In this document: positions 55,018 through 64,000 of the stretch, piece by piece
How the letters are laid out: each line of letters begins with the position of its first letter
Numbering within the stretch: the stretch's first letter is position 1
Notes under the pieces: model-generated
Told to the model about the DNA's origin: nothing
The model's database searches: none
Seen by the model: the letters and a program-made list of their open reading frames with translations, nothing else
Made by a program: the position numbers and the translations under genes
Source of the DNA: Meloidogyne chitwoodi
Lineage: Eukaryota > Nematoda > Chromadorea > Rhabditida > Meloidogynidae
Assembly: GCA_015183035.1 (NCBI GenBank)
Contig: JACZZP010000001.1
Coordinates: forward strand, 1,674,001 to 1,738,000
Length of the DNA: 64,000 bases
Direction of reading: 5' to 3'

Positions 55018-55555
55018 ATGGATTTACCTTTGGAATTAAAAAATGATATTTTTAAATATTTTCCAATTAAAAAATCTGTTTTATTGATAAATCTTTCCTA
55101 TGATATTTATTTATTAAATAAAAATTATGTAAAGGAAATATGGAAAAAGGTTAATTAATTTATTTAATTTTTAATTAAAATTTATATTTAATTTAGAATA
55201 AACCTTTAACTTTATATGAATGGACAAATTTATTAACAACAATGAGAAAATATTGCAAGGATAAAAGCAAAATACTTAATGAGTTTTTTAAATTTTTTTA
55301 AATATTATTATTATTTTATCTAGTGTTATTCAATTAATTGAAAAGAATGAAAAAATGTATGGAATTCGATTATATAGTGAAAGCAAAACTTTGTAATTTA
55401 TTTTTTGTTTTTTTTAATTTTATTATTTTTTTAGACGAATAAAAATTGTTGGTTATAGAGATCATCCAATAAATCGAGAACCAAGGAGAATTATTTCATA
55501 TAAATTAAAACCTTCAACATCTAGATCATTAATTTCATATTTTAAAAAAATTTAA
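55018..55555 (+). CDS. Small F-box-like protein
   Basis: ATG at 55018; exons 55018-55149, 55197-55282, 55324-55392, 55435-55555; 135 aa. The first 40 residues (MDLPLELKNDIFKYFPIKKS VLL.., then LNKNYVKEIWKK) follow an F-box-type helical pattern: LPxEL, xDIFxY, a basic linker, then LL. The remaining 95 residues are basic, with a possible extended segment (RIKIVGYRDHPINREPRR). F-box proteins recruit targets to SCF ubiquitin ligases; plant-parasitic nematodes have many short F-box-like genes. The F-box assignment is by pattern only and the substrate part is unrecognised. Confidence 0.55.
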
Positions 55556-55800
55556 AGGAAAATAAATAAAATTATTATTTTATTTATTAACATTTATTTA
55601 AATAATTTAAATTATTTAGAAAATTCAGTGGTTTTAAATTAAAAATAATAAATTTATTATTTTTTTAAATTATAATATTTAAAATTTTAAACAAATTAAT
55701 TTTCATAAAAAAATCTTAAAACATTTTTATATAACTTTTTCCCATAAAAATATCATCAATTTGAATCTAAAAATTAAAAAGAAAAAAAATAATTAATTAA

Positions 55801-57371
55801 TTAATAAACAACCTTTCCATAAATATTTATTTTTAATGGTAACCAATGTTTAGGATAATAATCATATTTTTTAATATGTCCACAATCTTTTTTAATTTGA
55901 CAAGTTGAATAATATATTTGACTTTCTTTTGGCATTAAATAACCTAACCACCAAGCAAATGAAGAATTAGGTGTAGCAATAATTAAAATATTACAATATT
56001 TAATTCCAAAGAGCATTGTCAAATAATAATTTTTTATTTCAAAAATTCTTATTTTATTTTCCTAATAATTATTTAATTAATATTTAATTTAAAAAGAATT
56101 ACTTCATCAATTTGTATTTCTTCTAAAAACTTTTTATTTTTTCCAAATAATATTACAGCAATTGTTTTATTATTATTTAATTTTAATATTCTTCTTTTCT
56201 AAAAATTATTATTATTATTTTTTAAAAAAATATTTATTAACCTTTTGTTTATTAATTAAATATTTAATAGATTTTTCAATAAAATATTTAGTTACTTCTC
56301 TTGTTATCTTTTGTTTTTCATTAATTTCAGAATGAACACAAATTTGTATTTCATTTTTTGCAGAATTTCTTTAAATTTTTTAAATTATTTTTTTTTTAAA
56401 AACCTAAATAATTTTTGTGCAAATTTTTCCACCCGTTTATTTATTTCTTTTTTAAAAATAAAAAGATTTCTTATTTCTTCTTCATGTCGAATAAAATATT
56501 TATATGATCGAAGATGACTTCCCCATAATTGTAAAATATGTGCTTTTTCTTCTTTAAATCTTTAAATATATAAAATTAAATATTTTTAAATATTTTCTAA
56601 ATTTACATTAAAGGTGATTCATATCTGCAACAAACATCATCAAAATGTACAATTTTTACATGATTATTATCAGGATACTAATAAATATATTTTATATTTA
56701 ATTTTATTAATTAATATTTAAAAAATCCCAGTGCTATTCTAAAAAGTTAAAAAACCCCTCTTTAAAAACCATTATTTTAATTGAATGTTTTTGACTAGTA
56801 AATATATCCAAAAATTCTTGACGTGTAAATATTAAACAAGGATGAATACTTTCAAAATAAATAGTTCTATTTAATTGTTTTCCAATAATATAAAGTGAAG
56901 CAATTCTCCACATCTATTTATTAAATATTTAAATAAATATATTTATTAAATATAACCATATCTCCAATATTTCCACAATCTCCATTTGATGTATTTAAAT
57001 TTATTGTTAATAATTTTTCTTTTCCATAAATCTTTTTTAGATTATAAATTATTGAATTATCTCTTTCTAAAAATATTTTTTAATTTTTTAATCCCTAACA
57101 ATTTAAAATCAAAAAATGGAATATTTATTAAATATATTTATAAAATTGTGTTAAATAATAAAATAAATAAAATAATATTAAATATTTTTTATTATTTATC
57201 TCTCATCACATAATTAAAAATAACTATTTTTAAAAACTAACCAAATATCCATTGTCTCCAAATTTCAGTTATTTGAATAATATAAAGAAATATAAAATTT
57301 GTAATAAAAATAAAAATCAAAAAATATTTAATATATTTTGAATTAAAAATATAAAATAATCTCAAAATCAT
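55801..57371 (-). CDS. GT11-like fucosyltransferase, type II membrane protein
   Basis: ATG at 57371; exons 57242-57371, 56957-57066, 56770-56913, 56607-56677, 56404-56559, 56242-56368, 56103-56198, 55801-56061; about 364 aa. A signal-anchor near the N-terminus (FLIFIFITNFIFLYII) predicts a Golgi type II enzyme. Family-like points: NGDCGNIGDMMWRIASLYIIGK (N-terminal Gly-rich segment like that of alpha-1,2-fucosyltransferases), a central IQICVHSEINEK where active relatives have HxRxGD, and C-terminal NILIIATPNSSFAWWLGYLM, matching the SSFxWW motif, then PKHWLPL. The arginine and GD of the donor-binding motif are missing, so activity is doubtful. Fucosylation of glycans would be the family role. 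Confidence 0.68.
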
Positions 57372-57654
57372 TTAAAAGGAAAAAAATAAAAGAATTAATT
57401 AATTAATATTTTATTATTTATTTTATGAATTTATTTTTTTGCATCTTCATTTCGATAAAATCAAAAAATTGACATTCACTCTAATTTAATTATATGTTAA
57501 AAAAACTTGCTAAGATATATAATTATTTTTTATGTAGATAAATGAAAGAAAAATGTTTAAAATTTTAGTAATTAAAATAATATTTAAAAAGAAAATAAAA
57601 ATAAATATTTATTAATTAAATTATTTAAAAGTAAATAAATTGAAATATTTAAAT

Positions 57655-59893
57655 TTATTTATTTGTTATGCCAGGAAAAAAGAAAAATCGTTTTCGAAAA
57701 GTAGTTGACAATTCTGGTATCTTTAATAATTTAAGTCAAATTAAATTAATTAAAATATTTATAATTAAATTACTTGTTTATATTTATCAGAATTTGACTC
57801 TTTTTTAGAAACTTCATTTATAACATTAGTCATCATTTCTAGAATATCATCATGTTTGGCCCTTTTACTAAATACTTCACATAAAGTTTGAATAAACCTT
57901 TAAATAAAAATTAATAATTTTTTTAAATAAAAATTAACCAAGAACCAGTGCATGAATTACGCCAAGAAACATTATTTAAAGTTGTTGAAGATGCTATAAG
58001 AATATCTGCATCTGTCGGTAATGTCACTATTTTTGGTTTATTTAATCTTTTTTCTTAAATAATTTTTAAAATTACTAAATTAATTTTTATTTATTTTTAC
58101 TATTATTATTACTGCCTGATGTAGGTGGGGGAATACTTCGAAATATTGAGGAAACATTTAATGAATTATTATTATTCTTATTATTAGTAATATATTTAGA
58201 TAAAATTGAAAAAGGTGAAAATGATAATCCATCAATATATTCTTCTTCTTCATCTTCAGTATCATTTAATATATGTTTAACACCAATATCAAAATTAGCT
58301 ATTATTTAAAAATAATATATATTAATAATTTAAATAAATTAAAAGACCAACTTCCTCGGCATGCCTGTACAATAATTATTTTAGGTTTTCCCTTTAAATT
58401 TGGAGCATTATTTGAAAAAAGGCAAGACACAAAAGAATAAAAATTAACAGAACTTTCATCAATTCCTAATAATTTATTTGATTCACCATGACTTAAAATA
58501 ACCTTTAAATTATTATTATTTTATTAATTAAATAATTATTTTATTAAAAAACAAACAAACAAACCACAATAGCACTATCATTAAATAAATGTTCTTCTTT
58601 TTGAGCAAATTTATCAATTGTAATTAACATTTGCTAAATAATATATTTATTTTTAAGTTTATTAAAAATAAAAAAACATTAGCTGTTAAATCTCTTTCAA
58701 TTATTATTTTATATCCTAATTGTTTAAAAAGTTTTAATAAATTAGCTTCATCTATTTGGGTACCTTCTCGATTTTGTTTATTTAAAAAATTGTAATTATT
58801 AATAATTAATGCTAAACCTCTTGGAGTAGAAAAATTTTTATAAATCTATTTAATTTTATAAAATTAATAAATATTATTAATTTAAATTGAATAAATTATT
58901 AAATTTAAATAATTTAAATTTAAAAAAATTTATACCTTATTTTTATTTATTTTATAATTTTCTAAAATATCTTTAATATTATTTGAATCAACATTTTCTA
59001 CTTTTAAATCATCTTTAGGAAATAATAAATCTTCATTCTTCTCATTTTGTTTTATTTCTTTTATTTTATTAGAATAATCAAATAAAATAATTTTCCAACA
59101 ATTTTCAATCCATTTTAAATTGGAAAATTCATAAAATATACTTTTTAAATTAAATTAAATAATTTATTAATATTTACCTAAATAATTTAAATTGGTTTGT
59201 CATTATTAAAGTTAAACAAAAACAATCATATAAATTAATTGGTTGATTTTTTGTTGTTAATAATTTAATTAATAATTCAATTGAATTAATATCATCATAA
59301 TAATATATATTTTTAATAATTCCCCAAGTATTTAATTGATTTAAAATAATTGAAATATTAATTAAATTTAATTGTAATATTTTTATATGTTTTTTTACAA
59401 ATATAATTCTTGTTTCCAAATTAATCTTTAAATAAAAATAATTTAAAAAAAAAAGAATTAAAAAAAAAGACCTTATTTATAAAAGTAAAATTAGGAAGAG
59501 AAATATTAACAGGAAATAATAAAAATACAAAATTATTATTTAATTTTAAAAAATTTTCAAATCTAAATATTAAATAATATTAATTTTAAATAATTTTAAA
59601 TTATACTTTAACATATCAATTAAATGAAGTTTAAGAAATTGACAAAAACAAAATAAATTTCCACAATTTATTAAAGCTTTATAAAAATAAATTAAAATTT
59701 TTTGATTATTTTTTAAATAATTTAATAAAAATAAAGCTTTTTTAATATTATCATCTTTTTCAATAAACTTATTAGAAAAATTATTTTCTTCTAATAAATA
59801 TGATAAAATTGAAGAAATATTTGGTAATATTTCACAAATAATTTCATTTGAATTTTGTTCAATATAATTATTTAATATTAATAATGATGACAT
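57655..59893 (-). CDS. ced-3: CED-3-like CARD caspase
   Basis: ATG at 59893; exons 59607-59893, 59472-59562, 59178-59425, 58936-59140, 58678-58845, 58565-58633, 58352-58502, 58101-58298, 57939-58053, 57774-57897, 57655-57720; 573 aa. Residues 1-90 are helical with a CARD-like pattern (LLEENNFSNKFIEKDDN.., LLNYLKNNQKILIYFYKALINCG). After a roughly 185-residue linker comes the p20 subunit: NFSTPRGLALIINN, LSHGE with catalytic His (361) and VQACRG with catalytic Cys (404). An acidic, Asn-rich linker (DTEDEEEEYIDG) should be the autoprocessing site. The p10 subunit has ADILIASSTT, VSWRNS, GSWFIQTLCEVFSKRAK, and a final RKRFFFFPG like the CED-3 C-terminus. It is the apoptosis executioner, activated by CED-4 by family knowledge. 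Every splice phase is consistent, and all active-site residues are present. Confidence 0.93.
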
Positions 59894-61067
59894 TTATTTA
59901 TTTTTGTAATACCTATATTTAATTAAAATTATTTATAATTTTAATATTATATTGATTTAAATAAAATTATTGAAAAAATATATTAAGAGAGAGAGAGAGG
60001 GAGATTTTTAAAAGCCTAGCATTATGCGCGTCGCTTCAAGGTCAAATGAGAAGGCAAGAAATATCTGAATGAATAAAGAGAGAGAATGGCTTTTCCAAAT
60101 TTAATATAAATTCAATAAATATTTACTTATTTTTAAGAAAAATTTATTCAAAATTATTATTATTTTTTAATTTTTAATAATTACAAAGAAGATTTGCCAA
60201 ATAAAAAATTTAAATTTTTAATTTAATTTAATTTTATTTACTTATTATTTAATTTATTATAAATATTATTAAAAAATATAAAATATTTCCATATTAAAAT
60301 AAAATAGTCAATTAATTGCCAAGTATAAAAATGGCAATTAAAGATCTCTAATTAATCTGAAAATATTAATAATGAAAAAAACACGTCATCTACTTAACAA
60401 TTTTAAAAAAATTGTCACAGTAAATAAAATAGGGAAATACAATTGGCATTTTGTTAATAATTTTAGTTAGTTTTTCTTATTTTATTTTACTTTACTTATT
60501 TTATTAAATATTTAAAATTAATATTTATTTTTTATTATTATTTATTTTAAATTTACTTTTAATTAAATAATTAATAAATACCTTTTTATTTAATTTAAAA
60601 GAATAAACAACTGTTCTCATTTTTTATTTAAGATAATTTTAAAAATTAATTTTAAAGGAAGAATTCAACTTTTTTATTTATTTATTCACTCTTCCTGTTT
60701 AAAACTCTTTTACTTTTTTTTTATTTTTTTAAAGGAAGAGATTTTATTTAAAAAATATTTTTTAATTTAAATAAAAAATATAATTTTTTAAAATAATTAT
60801 CTTTTATTTTTAATATTATTATTTTAAACTCTTTAACTTCCCCTTTTCTTTTCTTTATTATATTTAAATTCTTTTATTTTAAAATACTAAAATATTTATG
60901 TAGAAAAATATCCATTTGTTATTTAAAACTTTTATTATTTTTAAAAATATATTTATTTAAAAAGCTATTAATTATTAAATAGAAAAGCATATACTTATAT
61001 AAAATTGTTTAAAAAATTTTAAAAATTATTTTATTAATATTTTTATAATTATTATTTTTTATTAGAA
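59894..61067. other. Divergent intergenic region upstream of ced-3
   Basis: 1.2 kb, AT-rich, with a GA-rich run at 59987-60003 and a less AT-biased patch at 60015-60090 just upstream of ced-3. No protein signal. Confidence 0.45.
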
Positions 61068-61450
61068 ATGTCTGCTTCTTTTTTAGTAGTAGGAGGAGGT
61101 GGTGGAAACAGTTTTGCAACAACAAATCAACAAAATAATGGTTGGACAGATTTTTCTTCCTGTTTAAATTGTGATTCACAAAATTGGATAATTATTTTGC
61201 CATTAAGCTTAACTGGGGCATTTTTTTGTTGGTTATTTTTTCAAGTTTTTCTTTTTATTTTTAAAAATAAAAAAATTAAATATTTTTAAAGAAAGGTTAT
61301 TTGGCTGTTATTTTAGTATTATCTCAATTATTGGTTATTATTATTTTTGGAATTTTTACATATTTTATTTTAATTTGTATAAAAAGGTGTTGGAGAAAAT
61401 TAAAATTAATTTTATTTTACAATTCAAAAACCCAATTATTGCCTCAATGA
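61068..61450 (+). CDS. Small two-pass membrane protein
   Basis: ATG at 61068; exons 61068-61244 and 61292-61450; 111 aa. A Gly-rich, hydrophilic N-terminus (VVGGGGGNSFATTNQQNNG, then a CLNCDS pair) is followed by two hydrophobic segments (NWIIILPLSLTGAFFCWLFF; LAVILVLSQLLVIIIFGIFT) separated by a short basic turn (QKGY), and a basic tail (KRCWRKLK). Both ends are likely on the same side of the membrane. No known family. The reading that ignores the intron would stop after a Lys-rich stretch at 61289; the spliced form gives a second, well-defined span, so I prefer it. Confidence 0.6.
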
Positions 61451-61831
61451 TTCATTAAATAAACAAAATATTTTTAATAATCAATTGCCAGTTTAAAAGA
61501 TTTATTATTATTTGTATTTTTATATTTTTTTAAATAAATATATTTAAATATTATTAATTAAAATTATTATTCCCTTTAATCAAACAATAAAAAATAAACA
61601 AAAATATTTTTATCTAAATTTGGCTTTTTCAATAAAATAATTGAATATAATGAAATTATTTTTCTTTTTTTTAATTTGATATTGATAGAACAATAAAAAA
61701 TAAATAATTTATTGTCTTAAAATTTAATTGTTTATTATTTTTTCTAATTTTTGTTTTTAATTTATTTTAATATAAAAGATAAACAAATTCCCATAAATTT
61801 AATTAATTTAACTATCCTAAACATTTATTAA
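61451..61831. other. Intergenic, AT-rich
   Basis: 381 bp; no motif seen. Confidence 0.5.
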
Positions 61832-62096
61832 ATGTTAAAAATAAAAATAATTTTTTTAATTTTATCTTTTTTAATTTTAATTAATTTTGGGGATGTTCGA
61901 TCACCTCCAATTCAAAAAGATAATAATAATGGATTATTTGGTATATTTATTTATTTTAATTAATTATCTAATTTTAGGAGGAAAAAATATTCTTCAAAAA
62001 CCAAATGAAATAAATGGCAAAATATCAAATAATAATCACGCTCCTGATTGTAAATGTGATGCTTGTAAAAAAGCTGAAGGAAAAAAACAAAAATAA
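61832..62096 (+). CDS. Small secreted Cys/Lys-rich peptide
   Basis: ATG at 61832; exons 61832-61940 and 61978-62096; 75 aa. Signal peptide MLKIKIIFLILSFLILINFG, then a short Asn/Lys-rich mature part ending PDCKCDACKKAEGKKQK, with three Cys in CxCxxC spacing and a basic tail. The CxCxxC could bind a metal. No toxin or effector family recognised; the size and secretion signal fit a secreted peptide. An alternative ORF from 61887 (MGMFDHLQF..) reads through the intron and is less plausible. Confidence 0.62.
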
Positions 62097-63358
62097 TATT
62101 ATGAAATATTTAATAAATATTTTTATTTAAACACAGAAAAAAAATAAAAATGTTTTTTTATATTTTTTTTATTTTACTGTGAATAAATTTAATTATTTTT
62201 TAAATTTATACTAATAATTCCAATAATTATTGGAGACATATTTATAATCTTTTTGGAGAGAGCATTTGAGTAAGAAAAAAATCAGTGAAAAATTTTAAAA
62301 ACAAAATTTTTATTAGTAATTTTTAAAAAGATTATTCCAATTTATTCCAAAAACATCCACGAATACACTCCAACTCATTTATGGACTAAATAGAGATGGA
62401 ATTACAACAATAATAATTAAAAGTATTAACAATTTTTCACAAATTATTTCTAAATAAACAGGAATGATTCAAAAAGTTTTGGTCTTGAAGACTTAGAAGA
62501 GAAGCTTTATTCCATCATTACCTAAATATATATTTAAAATATAATTTACATACTAAAACAAATAATAGTTTTATTTAAAGTTTATTTTTAAATGTTACGG
62601 GCAAATTAAATAGGAAGAATTTTAAAAATTAATTTTTATTTTACAAACCTCTTTAGCAAAATTATTTTTTAATAATTAATTTCCAAAAAATAATCTTTTT
62701 CATTAAAATAAAGAATAAAATTAAATTTATTGAAAAAATTTTTAATTTGAGAAATTAATTTTTGTTAAAATATTACAACAATTTTTATTTAAAATTATTA
62801 TTCTAAAAGAAATAAAATAAAAATTTTAAAAAGTTTATATATTAAATTTATAAATACAAATATTAATTTAAATTAATTTAAAAAAATATTAATATATTAT
62901 TTTAAATAAAATTAATTAATTAAATTATTTTATTTTTTGTTAAAATAAATACCTAAATATTAAATTTAATATTTTTGAAGTGTTTTGACCTACTTTTAAA
63001 TAAAATAATCGTCAAAGTTTTAAAAAGACCTTGAGGTTATAAAGGAAATATAAAATTATTTATTTAAAATTATTAGAGTGTTCATTCAAATAAAAATATT
63101 TTAAAATTTATTCATTTAATTGCTGTGATGTGAATGAAGATTTGACGAATCCAGAGTAAAATTAAAATAATTTTGTCAATATTTATTAATAATAAATTAT
63201 ATTTTTTATTATTTAATTAAAATATAATTTATTTATTTACTATAAACAAAAAATAAAAATTATATCTTTAATACCTTTTTTGCCCTCAATTTAAACCCCT
63301 TTAATTAAAAATATTTAAAAAAATAATTAAATATTTTATATTTTTTAACTAAAATAAA
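62097..63358. other. Intergenic, AT-rich, possible coding relic
   Basis: 1.26 kb. At 62340-62455 an open stretch on the plus strand (..STNTLQLIYGLNRDG..) faintly resembles a TLDc-type domain fragment, but it has no start or partners and is called a relic at most. Nothing else. Confidence 0.35.
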
Positions 63359-63421
63359 ATGTCATCAAATTTAACTTTTCAATATATAAAAGCTCTTGTA
63401 CATTTTCGTCAAACAGATCTG
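63359..63421 (+). CDS. First exon of an unidentified gene
   Basis: ATG at 63359, 21 codons (MSSNLTFQYIKALVHFRQTD + L), then a gtatga donor in phase 0. The peptide has balanced composition unlike the A/T-driven flanks, and the upstream sequence is intergenic. No following exon is seen in the remaining 580 bp, so the gene continues beyond the window or after a long intron. Family not recognised. Confidence 0.5.
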
Positions 63422-64000
63422 GTATGAAAATCTTTTATTTATTTAAGAAACATTAAAAGATTAAATAACAAAAAAATTTATATTTTTAAACTAAATGATA
63501 TTTATATATTATTTATTCTTAACATATTTGTTACTTAGCAACTATTATTATTTTTTACAAAAAATAATAATTTAAATCATTAAATATATACTAATATATA
63601 GTACCTATATATATATACCAGGGATGCATATCGTTCGATTTTATGCGATACGATATACGATACGATATGCATCCCTGATATATACCTATTGTTTATTTTG
63701 GATCTGTTGATCTAAAATTCCTGGGTTAGTTTTAGATTATTTTTTTGGATAACCAAGAAAATATAATACAAAAAACTATAGCATAAATTAATCAATATAT
63801 ATTTTTATTGTCAATCAGTCAGTCAGTGGCTGTAAATTGTTTTCATGCATTTATGTGGGTAAGCAAATCTCTCCTTTTCTCTATTTCTATCAAAAATATA
63901 GTAAATATTGTATTAAATCGATTATAATTAAATTCTTTTACTCTTTTAAATTATTTTCAAACATTTTAATTTTTATTAATATTTATATAAAATTTAAAAC
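63422..64000. other. Probable long first intron
   Basis: 579 bp following the 63421 donor. It holds the mini hAT-like element at 63619-63677 and otherwise AT-rich sequence with a few non-AT words (63800-63860). No acceptor/exon that I trust. Confidence 0.45.
63619..63677. mobile_element. 59-bp hAT-like mini-element
   Basis: Ends cagggatgcatatcgt and, in reverse, cagggatgcatatcgt, i.e. near-perfect 16-bp inverted repeats, with an interior of CGATA words. It is flanked on both sides by atatatac (63611-63618 and 63678-63685), an 8-bp duplication as made by hAT transposases. The flanks are low-complexity, so the duplication alone is weaker evidence. Confidence 0.7.

Noticed and set aside
57669..57720. 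Plus-strand start MPGKKKNRFRK..
   Set aside because: It is the antisense of the last caspase exon, whose minus-strand reading matches the CED-3 C-terminus.
62340..62455. Open stretch with faint TLDc-like pattern
   Set aside because: Too short, no start, no convincing flanking exons; similarity is impressionistic.

Overview
The window is very AT-rich nuclear DNA from a eukaryote with many short introns (mostly about 35-60 nt). The proteins I can assemble by hand are nematode-type: a ced-3-like CARD caspase, a dat-1-like dopamine transporter, a nematode-style Cys-loop channel subunit and kin-1-like PKA catalytic genes with alternative ends. Base composition, intron size and several small secreted proteins suggest a tylenchid such as a root-knot nematode (Meloidogyne). 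That placement is inference. No rRNA, CRISPR, operon or convincing tRNA gene was seen.

Left part (1-40.3 kb): two PKA catalytic-subunit genes face each other tail to tail. Copy A (+) runs from before the window (N-terminal helix exon 183-244) to 14638. Copy B (-) runs from 16298 back to about 40310. The five core kinase exons and their introns (13064-14273 versus 17103-18312) look base-for-base identical in inverted orientation, although the leader and tail exons on either side have diverged. Copy B has at least five candidate 5' leaders. Four of them end in a phase-1 donor that fits the shared helix exon; the fifth splices straight into the core. It also has two alternative C-terminal exons. 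The giant introns of the two genes hold most of the large transposons: a Helitron-like element carrying 53 perfect copies of a 15-bp unit, a fold-back TA-flanked MITE, an LTR element with identical LTRs and gag-like plus envelope-like ORFs but no pol, a second LTR element with gag-protease only, and two hAT-like MITEs.

Right part (40.3-64 kb) is gene-dense: a Cys-loop receptor-like gene, a pepsin-fold protein whose first catalytic Asp is missing and whose intron carries a MITE nested in another MITE, a dat-1-like transporter with a long N-terminus, a second Helitron copy, three small (mostly secreted) proteins, an F-box-like small protein, a GT11 fucosyltransferase-like type II membrane protein, a ced-3-like caspase, two small membrane or secreted proteins, and a first exon of an unidentified gene. 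A 59-bp hAT-like mini-element lies at 63619-63677.

Exon borders were called by eye from GT..AG signals, reading phase and protein similarity remembered from known families. No alignment or transcript evidence was available, so positions may be off by a base or two.
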